Shown here piece by piece: positions 9,876 through 19,935 of a stretch of DNA of 64,000 bases. Made by a program: the position numbers and the translations under genes. Under the pieces are notes generated by a model. That model ran no database searches, was not told the origin of the DNA, and saw nothing but the letters and a program-made list of their open reading frames with translations. Origin of the DNA: Mycobacterium bourgelatii (GTDB lineage Bacteria > Actinomycetota > Actinomycetes > Mycobacteriales > Mycobacteriaceae); assembly GCF_010723575.1 (NCBI RefSeq), contig NZ_BLKZ01000001.1, forward strand, positions 5,394,001 to 5,458,000. Direction: 5' to 3'. Numbering within the stretch: the first letter of the stretch is position 1; each line of letters starts with the position of its first letter.

Positions 9876-10649
9876 TCACGACTGAAGCGACGCCAGGTTG
9901 AAGGCGACACCCGTCGGGTCGGTCGCCGCGGCAAGTCGCCCGTACGGGGTGTCCTCGGCGCCGCGCACTATGGCGCCACCGTGGTCGGTGATCACCTGCA
10001 GCGCCTTGTCCACGTCGTCGGCGCCGAAGAAAATGCTCCACTGCGACGGCACGTCCGGGGGCAGCATCGCCGCACCGTCCATCACGCCGAGCAACTGCTG
10101 GTCGCCGAACCACGCTGTGGTGTACCGGAACTCGTCGGTGTCTGACTCAGACTCGGTTCGCCAGCCCAGCACTTCGCGGTAGAAGTCGATGGCGGCGCGG
10201 TAGTCGCGGGTGGTCAGTTGATGCCATACCGGCGCTCCGGCCTCGGCGACCAGCTCGAAACCGTGGTGTTCCAGCGGCTGCCACAAGCCGAACAACGCCC
10301 CGGACGGGTCGGTCGCCATGCTCATGAAGCCCTTCGCGGGGATCTCCATCGGGGCTATGCATCCCGAACCGCCGGCCGGGGCGATTGCCGCACTGGTGGC
10401 GTTGATGTCGTCGGTGCGAAAGTAGGTGGCCCAGCTGTCGGGCATCTGCCACTCGGGGTTGTTGGCCATCATCCCGGCGACGGGACGGCCGTCCTTTGCC
10501 ACGTTGATGTACCCGCCGTACTCAGGGCCGGCGGACTCGTACGTCCAGCCGAACACCGCAGCGTAGAACTCTTGGGCGTGATCGACGTCCGACGTCGTCA
10601 GGTCGATCCAGCAGGGCGCCCCCAGCGGGGCGTCGTTACGGATGGGCAC
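9876..10649 (-). CDS. Two-domain VOC protein (Rv0911 orthologue, CFP30B-like)
   Basis: 257 residues made of two tandem VOC domains (about 9-122 and 137-255). Each opens with the typical WxDLxTxDxxxAxxFYxxVxGW pattern (CWIDLTTSDVDHAQEFY, then WHQLTTRDYRAAIDFY). The layout is that of the secreted antigen CFP30B (Rv0577), a family of glyoxalase-like hydrolases. The metal ligands are not conserved clearly enough to assert enzyme activity. The GTG start has GAGGAG 8 nt upstream. It sits between Rv0912 and the Rv0910/Rv0909 pair as in H37Rv. Confidence 0.88.
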   Translation of the reverse strand: MPIRNDAPLGAPCWIDLTTSDVDHAQEFYAAVFGWTYESAGPEYGGYINVAKDGRPVAGMMANNPEWQMPDSWATYFRTDDINATSAAIAPAGGSGCIAPMEIPAKGFMSMATDPSGALFGLWQPLEHHGFELVAEAGAPVWHQLTTRDYRAAIDFYREVLGWRTESESDTDEFRYTTAWFGDQQLLGVMDGAAMLPPDVPSQWSIFFGADDVDKALQVITDHGGAIVRGAEDTPYGRLAAATDPTGVAFNLASLQS

Positions 10650-10737
10650 GATGATCTCCTCGGTTCGTGGCCGTGATTAGGGTTCGCAGATATCGACCCC
10701 GTCCGACCACAAAACTCATCGGAGTTCCGATGCGGAG

Positions 10738-11211
10738 TCAGCGACTTAGGGCGCGGTCGCCGTTCATGCCGGGATCAGGGCGCGCGAACACCCGCACAAA
10801 GTTCTGCAGAGAATCGCGGATGTCGGAGCGCAGCGCCGCGGCGACGACCATGCCGATCGGCCCGAACAGGGCGGGCCCACCGAGGTGGACGTCGAAGCTG
10901 ACGGACGAGCCCTCGTCCCTCGGGGCGACTTTGGCGATCAGCTTGACCTTGACACCTCCAACGCCGTCGCCGTTGAGCGTCATCCCTTCCGGCGGCTTGT
11001 ACCGCACGATCGTCCATTTGATCCGGTTGGTCATGCCCTTGACCTCGACATAGGACTCGAGGACGGTGCCCTTTTCCAGGGTCTCGGGCAGTTTGCTGCG
11101 CCACACCTTGTGGATCGTCAGCCACTCCCGGTAGCGGGAGAGGTCCGACGCGTGGGTCCAAGCCACCTCCGGTGGCAGCGGGACGTCGATGGATCCGGAG
11201 AGTTTCGCCAT
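10738..11211 (-). CDS. SRPBCC-fold toxin of the Rv0909/Rv0910 toxin-antitoxin pair
   Basis: A 157-residue START/SRPBCC protein. It begins MAKLSGSIDVPLPPEVAWTH and ends in a long C-terminal helix (ALRSDIRDSLQNFVRVFA), which is the helix-grip cavity of the polyketide-cyclase/lipid-binding superfamily. The H37Rv homologue Rv0910 (144 aa) has been reported as the toxin of a type II-like pair with Rv0909. The present copy has about 13 extra C-terminal residues (GMNGDRALSR). The start lies 4 bp after the antitoxin stop, so the two are cotranscribed. A ligand for the cavity is not evident. Confidence 0.85.
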   Translation of the reverse strand: MAKLSGSIDVPLPPEVAWTHASDLSRYREWLTIHKVWRSKLPETLEKGTVLESYVEVKGMTNRIKWTIVRYKPPEGMTLNGDGVGGVKVKLIAKVAPRDEGSSVSFDVHLGGPALFGPIGMVVAAALRSDIRDSLQNFVRVFARPDPGMNGDRALSR

Positions 11212-11215
11212 GTGC

Positions 11216-11413
11216 TCAGTTCGATTGGTCGCCTTGGGCGTCGTCGGTGCCCGGGCCAGCGGCTTTTCTGACCTGTTCCTGCACCTTGTGGATGGTGTCG
11301 GTGTACTTGCCCTGCGTCTTCTCGTCGATGACTTCGCCGGCTTTGGTGATGACCGTTTCCACCTTGTCGGCGTTCTGCGCCAGCAGATCTTTGGCCTTGT
11401 CCAGGATTCCCAT
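11216..11413 (-). CDS. Antitoxin Rv0909 orthologue (MT0933-like small protein)
   Basis: A 65-residue, strongly helical protein (MGILDKAKDLLAQNADKV...EKTQGKYTDTIHKVQ) of the Rv0909-like family (59 aa in H37Rv), reported as the antitoxin for Rv0910. GGGAGG lies 5 nt before the ATG. Upstream the gene now faces the 3' end of the giant PPE-MPTR gene, which is transcribed in the same direction and stops 42 bp away. Read-through from the PPE gene could therefore raise antitoxin and toxin expression together. In H37Rv the upstream neighbour is ctpE instead. Confidence 0.85.
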   Translation of the reverse strand: MGILDKAKDLLAQNADKVETVITKAGEVIDEKTQGKYTDTIHKVQEQVRKAAGPGTDDAQGDQSN

Positions 11414-11455
11414 AGCAGCCTCCCTTCCCGTGGGAAACCCTACTTGACGAGCCTC

Positions 11456-14400
11456 TTACGGCAGGCTGCCGCTCAGGAACAGGCCGGACAGTTGGCGCCC
11501 AAGGTTTCCGACGCCGGAGATGACGCTGGCTACCGCGAGGTCGAGGGTGCTGGTGTTGCTGATTCCCGAGATGGTGTTGCCCAGGTTGCTCAACCCCGTC
11601 AGCAGATCGCCGTAGTTGTAGTAGCCCGAGGCCAGCGAACCCACGTTGCCCAGGCCGGAGACGGCAGTACCGAGGTTGCCGAAACCGGAAGCTCCCCCGC
11701 CGGTGTTGAAGAAGCCCGAGGACAGCCCACCGATATTTCCCAAACCCGGCACCGGGGAAAGATGGAAGACCGGCACGGTAATGACCCCGACACCACCGTT
11801 GATGTTGGCGTTGAGCAGCGCGCCGCCACCCAGCGTCAGGTTTAACGGAATCTGACTAACGCTCAGTTGCGGGACTGTGAAGGCGTCGATGTGGTCCTCG
11901 ATCGTGATGATGCCGAAATCGATCGGAATGTTCGGCACGTTTATGTGCAGATCGGGAAGGTTGATATGGACGTCGGACGCAACGTCGCTGGGCAGGGGGA
12001 CGGTGAAGCTGGGCAGGGGGACGGTGATGCCGGGGATGTCGATGTCCATGTCGAATCGAAGTCTGAGGGTTACCGGGATGGGGGTGCTGATGTCGCCCGG
12101 GTGGCCCCCGTGCAGAACGAAGGGCAGCACAGTCAGCGCGGAGATGTCGCCGCTGATCGGCAGGCGAAACGCCATGCCCGCGCCGGCGTTCAGCGGGATT
12201 CCGGGGACGAGCAGGGTGATGTCGGCGTCCAGCAGGCCCTGCCGGTCGCCACGCCAGAACATCCCGTTGTTCATATCACCGGAGATGAACGCCCCGGTGT
12301 TGAGGTCGCCGCTGTTCGCGATCCCGGTGTTGGTGTCCCCGGTGTTGAACCAGCCCGTGTTGGTGTGGCCGGGGTTGAACGAGCCGGTGTTGAAATCTCC
12401 GGTGTTGAACCCGCCCGAGTTGTAACTGCCCGCGTTACCCCAACCCGTATTCAGAACGCCGGAGTTGAACCACCCTGTGTTGGTCGACCCACTGTTACCG
12501 ATACCGGTGTTGAAACTGCCCGAGTTGCCGATCCCGAAGTTGCCCGTCCCGGAGTTGAAGAAGCCGATATTTCCCGTGCCCGAATTGAACAAGCCGACGT
12601 TGCCGCTACCGGAGTTCCAGCCCCCGAACCCAACCTGGTTATCCCCGGTCAGACCGATCCCAATGTTGTTGTTGCCCTGATTGGCGAACCCGAAGTTCCC
12701 GATCCCGGTATTACCGAACCCGTTGTTGAAACTACCCGTATTACCCCAACCCCAGTTCCCATCGCCGGCATTACCGCTACCCATATTCAGATCACCAATA
12801 TTGCCACTGCCAGTATTGCCCTCACCGAAATTACCGACCCCGATATTGTCGTCCCCGACATTGCCGCTGCCCACATTCGAACTACCCACATTGCCGCTGC
12901 CCAGGTTGAAATCACCCAAGTTCGCACTACCCAGATTCATCCCGCCATGATTGGCGAACCCCGTACTGAACAAACTCACCTTGTCCACACCCTGAGAGAA
13001 CAACCCCGCCAGGTGATCACCCACATTGCCCACACCCGACCCCAAGCTCGAGATCGTGTTACCCCACCCCGACACTTGATCACCGAAATTGAACAACCCC
13101 GAACCCAGCGCCCCGACATTGCCCAACCCCGAGAACCCCAGACCCCCCGTCGCCACATTCCAGAACCCCGAACCCCCACCCACATTCCCAAACCCCGACG
13201 CACTACCCGACCCGCTGTTGAAGAACCCCGACGACGGACCCGAGGTGGTGTTGCCCATCCCCGACACCGCCGGGAAGCTGAAAATCGGGATGCTGATCGG
13301 GCCGATCGAGCCGCCGGCGATACCGAGTGACAACACCGAACTCGGGCCACCCAAAGTCAAATTCAGCGTCGGACCCAAAATCCGGATCGGCTCCACCACG
13401 ATCGGACCGATATCCCCGCCCAGGCCCAGCACACCGCTGGTAGTCCCGCCGAAGATTTGCACGTCCTCCCCGGACAGATGTATCTCCGGAATCGTAAAGG
13501 CCCCGATGACGATGTTCCCGACGCTGCCGGTGATTGGAATGTTGATCGGGATACTCACACCCAGGCCCAACGGGAACTCGGGAATGGTCAACGTATACGA
13601 GCCACTCAGCCAACCCTGCCCCTCACCACGCCAGAAGAACCCGTTGTTCATCCCGCCCGCGTTGAACCCGCCGGTGTTGAAGTCACCGGAGTTGCCCAAC
13701 CCCGTGTTGTAATTCCCGGTATTGAACCAACCCGTGTTCATGCGGCCCGGGTTGAAGTCACCCGTATTGGACAGCCCCACATTGAAACTGCCCGAGTTGT
13801 AACTGCCAGCGTTACCCATGCCGGTGTTGAGCAACCCCGCGTTGAACAACCCCGTGTTGAACCGGCCGGCATTGAACAACCCCGTATTCTGCACACCGGA
13901 GTTGCCGATACCCCAGTTTCCGCTCCCGGAGTTGAATAACCCGACATTCCCGCTCCCCGAGTTGAACAACCCCACGTTATTGCTGCCCGAGTTCCAATCC
14001 CCGAACCCAACCTGCCCGCTACCATTGATCCCAATCCCAATATTGTTCGCGCCCGTATTCCCGAACCCGATATTTCCGAACCCGGTGTTTCCGACACCGA
14101 AGTTATAATCACCGGCATTACCGAGTCCGAAGTTGTAGGACCCTAGGTTCGCAGGCCCGAAGTTATACGCACCTAGATTTCCCAGACCCACATTGAAACT
14201 ACCCAGATTCCCCGAACCCAAGTTCAAACCACCGATATTTCCGAAACCGAAGTTCCCGCCGCCCGCATTCGCGCCACCCACATTGGTCCCACCCACATCC
14301 GCCAAACCCGCGGTGAACGTGCTGACCCGGTCTGGCCCGAGGTAGAACAACCCCGACAGCTGGTCGCCGACGTTGCCCACACCTGAGGTCGCAAGACCCC

Positions 14401-17400
14401 CGGTATTGGTGTTGCTTATCCCCGACACGGCGTTGCCCAGGTTGCTCAACCCCGTCAACAGGCTGCCGTAGTTGTGATAACCCGAGGCCAGCGAACCCAC
14501 GTTGCCCAGACCGGAGATGGCAGACCCGAGGTTGCCGAACCCCGAGGCTCCGCCGCCGGTGTTGAAGAATCCCGACGACAGCCCACCGGTGTTGCCGAAC
14601 CCAGGCTCCGGGGACAGATGCAACACCGGCACGGTAATGCCCCCGATGCCACCGGAGACGTTGGCATTGAGCAGCGATCCGTTACCCACCATCAGGTTTA
14701 GCGGAATCTGATTGATGGTGATTTCGGGGAAGGCGAAGGGGTCGAGGTGATCCTCGATCGTGATGATTCCGAAGTGGATCGGAATGTTCGGTATGTCGAT
14801 GGTGATGTCGGGAAGGTTGATATGGACGTTGGGAATGGGGTCGGGCAGGGGGACGGTGAAGTCGGGCAGGGGGATGCTGAAGCCGGGGATGTTGATGTCC
14901 ATGTCGAAGCGAAGTCGGAGGGTCACCGGTATTGGGGTGTTCATGTCGCCAGCCCCGCCCCCGTGCAAGATGAATGGCTGCACGGTCAGTGTGGAGATAT
15001 TGCCGCTGATCGGCAGCTGCAAGGCGATGCCCGCGCCGGCATTCAATGGGATCGAAGGAACGGTCACGGTGTAGTCGGCGTCCATCAGTCCCTGGCGGTC
15101 GCCACGCCAGAACATCCCGTTGTTCATATCCCCGGAGATGAAGGCCCCGGTGTTGAGGTTGCCGCTGTTCGCGATCCCGGTGTTGGTGTCTCCGGTGTTG
15201 AACCAGCCCGTGTTGGTGTGGCCGGGGTTAAACGAGCCGGTGTTGAAATCTCCGGTGTTGAACCCGCCCGAGTTGTAGTCACCCGCGTTGGCCCACCCGG
15301 TGTTGAACAACCCCGAGTTGAACAACCCGGTGTTGGTGGTCCCGCTGTTCCCGATCCCGGTGTTGGAACTGCCCGAGTTGCCGATCCCGTAGTTACCCGT
15401 CCCGGAGTTGAAGAAGCCGATATTTCCCGTGCCCGAGTTGAACAAGCCGACGTTGCCGCTACCGGAGTTCCAGCCCCCGAACCCAACCTGGTTATCCCCG
15501 GTCAGCCCAATCCCAAAGTTGTTGTTGCCCTGATTGCCGAACCCGAAGTTCCCGAACCCGGTGTTACCCCACCCGGTGTTGAAACTCCCCGTATTACCCC
15601 ACCCCTGATTCCCATCCCCCACATTGCCGCTGCCCACATTGGCATTGCCCACATTGGCGCCACCAACGTTGTAATCCCCGACATTGCCCAACCCGACATT
15701 GCCCCCACCCACATTCCCGCTGCCCACATTGCCCCCACCCACATTGCCGCCACCGAGGTTGTGATCACCCAGGTTCGCACTGCCCACATTCGCGCCACCC
15801 TGGTTGGCCACCCCCAGGTTCAACAACCCCAACCGACTCCCACCCGCAGAGAACACACCCGCCAACTGCTCACCGGCATTACCCACCCCCGACCCCAAGT
15901 TCGGAACCGAGTTCGCCCACCCCGACACGCTGTCCCCCAGGTTGAACATCCCCGAACCCAGCGCCCCGACATTGCCCAACCCCGAGAACCCCACACCCCC
16001 CGACGCCACATTCCACAACCCCGAACCCCCACCCACATTCCCGAACCCCGACGCACTACCCGACCCACTGTTAAAGAACCCCGACGACGGACCCGAGGTG
16101 GTGTTCCCCATCCCCGACACCCCCGGGAAACTGAAAATCGGGATGCTGATCGGACCGACCGACCCACCGGTCAACCCCAACGACAACACCGAACTCGGGC
16201 CACCCACCGTCAAATTCAGCGTCGGACCCAAAATCCGGATCGGCTCCACCACGATCGGCCCGATATCCCCACCCAGGTTCAACACACCACTGGTAGTCCC
16301 GCCGAAGATTTGCACGTCCTGCCCCGACAGATGCAACTCCGGAATCGTGAAACGTCCGATCGTGATATCACCGATGCTGCCGGTGACCGGAATATTGATC
16401 GGAACACTCACACCCAGACCCAACGGGAACTCGGGAATGGTCAACGTATACGAGCCGCTCAGCCAGCCCTGCCCCTCACCACGCCAGAAGAACCCGTTGT
16501 TCATCGCACCCGCGTTGAACCCGCCGGTATTGAAGTCCCCACTGTTACCCAACCCCGTGTTGTAATCCCCGGTATTGAACCACCCCGTATTCACCTGGCC
16601 CGGGTTGAAACCACCCGTATTCGACACCCCCACATTGAAACTGCCCGAGTTGTAACTACCCGGGTTACCCATACCGGTGTTGAGCAACCCCGCGTTGAAC
16701 AACCCCGTGTTGAACCGGCCCGCATTGAACAACCCCGTATTCTGCACACCGGAATTGCCGATACCCCAGTTCCCAGACCCCGAATTGAACAACCCCACAT
16801 TCCCCGTGCCCGAGTTAAACAACCCCACATTCCCCGACCCGCTGTTCCACGCCCCGAACCCGACCTGGTTATAACCGGTCAGGCCGATCCCGATATTATT
16901 GCCACCCGTATTACCGAACCCTATATTATTAAATCCAGCATTTCCGACACCGAAGTTGTAATCCCCTGCGTTGCCGAACCCGAAGTTGTAGGACCCTAGG
17001 TTCGCAGGCCCGAAGTTATACGCACCTAGATTTCCCAGACCCACATTGAAACTACCCAGATTCCCCGAACCCAAGTTCAAACCACCGATATTTCCGAAAC
17101 CGAAGTTCCCGCCGCCCGCATTCGCGCCACCCACATTGGTCCCACCCACATCCGCCAAACCCGCAGTGAACATGCTGACCCGGTCTGGCCCGAGGTAGAA
17201 CAACCCCGACAGCTGGTCGCCGACGTTGCCCACACCCGAGGTCGCAAGACCCACGGTATTGGTGTTGCTTATCCCCGACACGGCGTTGCCCAGGTTGCTC
17301 AACCCCGTCAACAGGCTGCCGTAGTTGTGATAACCCGAGGCCAGCGAACCCACGTTGCCCAGACCGGAGATGGCAGACCCGAGGTTGCCGAACCCCGAAG

Positions 17401-18298
17401 CTCCGCCACCAGTGTTGAAGAATCCCGAGGACAGCCCACCGGTGTTGCCGAACCCAGGCTCCGGGGACAGATGCAACACCGGCACGGTAATGCCCCCGAT
17501 GCCACCGGAGACGTTGGCATTGAGCAGCGATCCGTTACCCACCATCAGGTTTAGCGGAATCTCGCTAACGTTCAGTTGCGGGAAAGTGAAGGGGTCGAGG
17601 TGATCCTCGATCGTGATGATTCCGAAGTGAATCGGAACGTTCGGTATGTCGATGGTGACATCGGGAATGTTGACATGGACGTTGGGAATGGGGGACGGCA
17701 GGGGGACGGTGAAGTCGGGCATTGGGACGGTGAAGCCGGGGACGTTGATGTCCATGTCGAAGCGAAGTCGGAGAGTCACCGGGATGCCAGTGCCGATGGC
17801 GCCGGCCCCGCCCCCGTGCAAAATGAATGGCTGCACAGTCAGCCCGGTGATAGATCCGCTGACCGGCAGCTGCAAGGCGATGCCCGCGCCGGCGTTCAAT
17901 GGGATCGCGGGAACGAGCAGGGTGATGTCGGCGTCCATCAGCCCCTGGCGGTCGCCACGCCAGAACATCCCGTTGTTCATATCCCCGGAGATGAACGCCC
18001 CGGTGTTGAGGTTGCCGCTGTTCGCGATCCCGGTGTTGGTGTCTCCGGTGTTGAACCAGCCCGTGTTGGTGCGGCCGGGGTTAAACGAGCCGGTGTTGAA
18101 ATCTCCGGTGTTGAACCCGCCCGAGTTGTAGTCACCCGCGTTGGCCCACCCGGTGTTGAACAACCCCGAGTTGAACAACCCGGTGTTGGTGGTCCCGCTG
18201 TTCCCGATCCCGGTGTTGGAACTGCCCGAGTTGCCGATCCCGTAGTTACCCGTCCCGGAGTTGAAGAAGCCGATATTTCCCGTGCCCGAGTTGAACAA
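11456..18298 (-). CDS. PPE-MPTR protein, 3' part (frame open beyond the deletion)
   Basis: An uninterrupted frame of 2,280 codons, open upstream to about 18468 where the frame break lies, made only of MPTR repeats (FNSGTGNIGFFNSGTGNYG-type) and recurring beta-strand blocks. There are two kinds of block. One contains IPEFPLGLGV...PIRILGPTLNLT...ISIPIFSFP. The other contains DITLLVPAIPLNAGAGIAL...LRLRFDMDI...IHFGIITIEDH. They alternate along the chain, so the ~951-residue super-unit is itself repeated. No initiation codon with a ribosome site precedes it, so it should be translated only from the upstream PPE start after a frame correction. The C-terminus is RQLSGLFLSGSLP, followed by TAA. Confidence 0.7.
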   Translation of the reverse strand: MFNSGTGNIGFFNSGTGNYGIGNSGSSNTGIGNSGTTNTGLFNSGLFNTGWANAGDYNSGGFNTGDFNTGSFNPGRTNTGWFNTGDTNTGIANSGNLNTGAFISGDMNNGMFWRGDRQGLMDADITLLVPAIPLNAGAGIALQLPVSGSITGLTVQPFILHGGGAGAIGTGIPVTLRLRFDMDINVPGFTVPMPDFTVPLPSPIPNVHVNIPDVTIDIPNVPIHFGIITIEDHLDPFTFPQLNVSEIPLNLMVGNGSLLNANVSGGIGGITVPVLHLSPEPGFGNTGGLSSGFFNTGGGASGFGNLGSAISGLGNVGSLASGYHNYGSLLTGLSNLGNAVSGISNTNTVGLATSGVGNVGDQLSGLFYLGPDRVSMFTAGLADVGGTNVGGANAGGGNFGFGNIGGLNLGSGNLGSFNVGLGNLGAYNFGPANLGSYNFGFGNAGDYNFGVGNAGFNNIGFGNTGGNNIGIGLTGYNQVGFGAWNSGSGNVGLFNSGTGNVGLFNSGSGNWGIGNSGVQNTGLFNAGRFNTGLFNAGLLNTGMGNPGSYNSGSFNVGVSNTGGFNPGQVNTGWFNTGDYNTGLGNSGDFNTGGFNAGAMNNGFFWRGEGQGWLSGSYTLTIPEFPLGLGVSVPINIPVTGSIGDITIGRFTIPELHLSGQDVQIFGGTTSGVLNLGGDIGPIVVEPIRILGPTLNLTVGGPSSVLSLGLTGGSVGPISIPIFSFPGVSGMGNTTSGPSSGFFNSGSGSASGFGNVGGGSGLWNVASGGVGFSGLGNVGALGSGMFNLGDSVSGWANSVPNLGSGVGNAGEQLAGVFSAGGSRLGLLNLGVANQGGANVGSANLGDHNLGGGNVGGGNVGSGNVGGGNVGLGNVGDYNVGGANVGNANVGSGNVGDGNQGWGNTGSFNTGWGNTGFGNFGFGNQGNNNFGIGLTGDNQVGFGGWNSGSGNVGLFNSGTGNIGFFNSGTGNYGIGNSGSSNTGIGNSGTTNTGLFNSGLFNTGWANAGDYNSGGFNTGDFNTGSFNPGHTNTGWFNTGDTNTGIANSGNLNTGAFISGDMNNGMFWRGDRQGLMDADYTVTVPSIPLNAGAGIALQLPISGNISTLTVQPFILHGGGAGDMNTPIPVTLRLRFDMDINIPGFSIPLPDFTVPLPDPIPNVHINLPDITIDIPNIPIHFGIITIEDHLDPFAFPEITINQIPLNLMVGNGSLLNANVSGGIGGITVPVLHLSPEPGFGNTGGLSSGFFNTGGGASGFGNLGSAISGLGNVGSLASGYHNYGSLLTGLSNLGNAVSGISNTNTGGLATSGVGNVGDQLSGLFYLGPDRVSTFTAGLADVGGTNVGGANAGGGNFGFGNIGGLNLGSGNLGSFNVGLGNLGAYNFGPANLGSYNFGLGNAGDYNFGVGNTGFGNIGFGNTGANNIGIGINGSGQVGFGDWNSGSNNVGLFNSGSGNVGLFNSGSGNWGIGNSGVQNTGLFNAGRFNTGLFNAGLLNTGMGNAGSYNSGSFNVGLSNTGDFNPGRMNTGWFNTGNYNTGLGNSGDFNTGGFNAGGMNNGFFWRGEGQGWLSGSYTLTIPEFPLGLGVSIPINIPITGSVGNIVIGAFTIPEIHLSGEDVQIFGGTTSGVLGLGGDIGPIVVEPIRILGPTLNLTLGGPSSVLSLGIAGGSIGPISIPIFSFPAVSGMGNTTSGPSSGFFNSGSGSASGFGNVGGGSGFWNVATGGLGFSGLGNVGALGSGLFNFGDQVSGWGNTISSLGSGVGNVGDHLAGLFSQGVDKVSLFSTGFANHGGMNLGSANLGDFNLGSGNVGSSNVGSGNVGDDNIGVGNFGEGNTGSGNIGDLNMGSGNAGDGNWGWGNTGSFNNGFGNTGIGNFGFANQGNNNIGIGLTGDNQVGFGGWNSGSGNVGLFNSGTGNIGFFNSGTGNFGIGNSGSFNTGIGNSGSTNTGWFNSGVLNTGWGNAGSYNSGGFNTGDFNTGSFNPGHTNTGWFNTGDTNTGIANSGDLNTGAFISGDMNNGMFWRGDRQGLLDADITLLVPGIPLNAGAGMAFRLPISGDISALTVLPFVLHGGHPGDISTPIPVTLRLRFDMDIDIPGITVPLPSFTVPLPSDVASDVHINLPDLHINVPNIPIDFGIITIEDHIDAFTVPQLSVSQIPLNLTLGGGALLNANINGGVGVITVPVFHLSPVPGLGNIGGLSSGFFNTGGGASGFGNLGTAVSGLGNVGSLASGYYNYGDLLTGLSNLGNTISGISNTSTLDLAVASVISGVGNLGRQLSGLFLSGSLP
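15076..17083 (-). repeat. Copy B of the ~2.0-kb near-identical tandem block in the PPE-MPTR gene
   Basis: Bases here match 17929-19935 almost perfectly at an offset of 2,853 bp (951 codons), or 2,852 beyond the deleted base. Divergence starts at the left in the sequence encoding the second beta block, and at the right in the first MPTR repeats. This copy keeps the intact five-C run at 15616-15620. Confidence 0.85.
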
Positions 18299-19935
18299 GC
18301 CGACGTTGCCGCTACCGGAGTTCCAGCCCCCGAACCCAACCTGGTTATCCCCGGTCAGCCCAATCCCAAAGTTGTTGTTGCCCTGATTGCCGAACCCGAA
18401 GTTCCCGAACCCGGTGTTACCCCACCCGGTGTTGAAACTCCCCGTATTACCCCACCCCTGATTCCCATCCCCACATTGCCGCTGCCCACATTGGCATTGC
18501 CCACATTGGCGCCACCAACGTTGTAATCCCCGACATTGCCCAACCCGACATTGCCCCCACCCACATTCCCGCTGCCCACATTGCCCCCACCCACATTGCC
18601 GCCACCGAGGTTGTGATCACCCAGGTTCGCACTGCCCACATTCCCGCCACCCTGGTTGGCCACCCCCAGGTTCAACAACCCCAACCGACTCCCACCCGCA
18701 GAGAACACACCCGCCAACTGCTCACCGGCATTACCCACCCCCGACCCCAAGTTCGGAACCGAGTTCGCCCACCCCGACACGCTGTCCCCCAGGTTGAACA
18801 TCCCCGAACCCAGCGCCCCGACATTGCCCAACCCCGAGAACCCCACACCCCCCGACGCCACATTCCACAACCCCGAACCCCCACCCACATTCCCGAACCC
18901 CGACGCACTACCCGACCCACTGTTGAAGAACCCCGACGACGGACCCGAGGTGGTGTTCCCCATCCCCGACACCCCCGGGAAACTGAAAATCGGGATGCTG
19001 ATCGGACCGACCGACCCACCGGTCAACCCCAACGACAACACCGAACTCGGGCCACCCACCGTCAAATTCAGCGTCGGACCCAAAATCCGGATCGGCTCCA
19101 CCACGATCGGCCCGATATCCCCACCCAGGTTCAACACACCACTGGTAGTCCCGCCGAAGATTTGCACGTCCTGCCCCGACAGATGCAACTCCGGAATCGT
19201 GAAACGTCCGATCGTGATATCGCCGATGCTGCCGGTGACCGGAATATTGATCGGAACACTCACACCCAGACCCAACGGGAACTCGGGAATGGTCAACGTA
19301 TACGAGCCGCTCAGCCAGCCCTGCCCCTCACCACGCCAGAAGAACCCGTTGTTCATCGCACCCGCGTTGAACCCGCCGGTATTGAAGTCCCCACTGTTAC
19401 CCAACCCCGTGTTGTAATCCCCGGTATTGAACCACCCCGTATTCACCTGGCCCGGGTTGAAACCACCCGTATTCGACACCCCCACATTGAAACTGCCCGA
19501 GTTGTAACTACCCGGGTTACCCATACCGGTGTTGAGCAACCCCGCGTTGAACAACCCCGTGTTGAACCGGCCCGCATTGAACAACCCCGTATTCTGCACA
19601 CCGGAATTGCCGATACCCCAGTTCCCAGACCCCGAATTGAACAACCCCACATTCCCCGTGCCCGAGTTAAACAACCCCACATTCCCCGACCCGCTGTTCC
19701 ACGCCCCGAACCCGACCTGGTTATAACCGGTCAGGCCGATCCCGATATTATTGCCACCCGTATTACCGAACCCTATATTATTAAATCCAGCATTTCCGAC
19801 ACCGAAGTTGTAATCCCCTGCGTTGCCGAACCCGAAGTTGTAGGACCCTAGGTTCGCAGGCCCGAAGTTATACGCACCGAGATTTCCCAGACCCACATTG
19901 AAACTACCCAGATTCCCCGAACCCAAGTTCAAACC
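17929..19935 (-). repeat. Copy A of the ~2.0-kb near-identical tandem block, carrying the frameshift
   Basis: This is the partner of 15076-17083. Besides the missing C near 18470, only scattered substitutions separate the copies (for example CCGAG against CCTAG near 19879/17027). The near-identity implies recent duplication or gene conversion. Confidence 0.85.

Noticed and set aside
14747..16999. 750-codon plus-strand frame opposite the PPE-MPTR gene (others at 11867-13330 and 18613-19851)
   Set aside because: They are mirror images of the MPTR repeat: the NxGxGN codons read backwards lack stops. The predicted proteins are Arg/Thr/Val repeats with no start signal.
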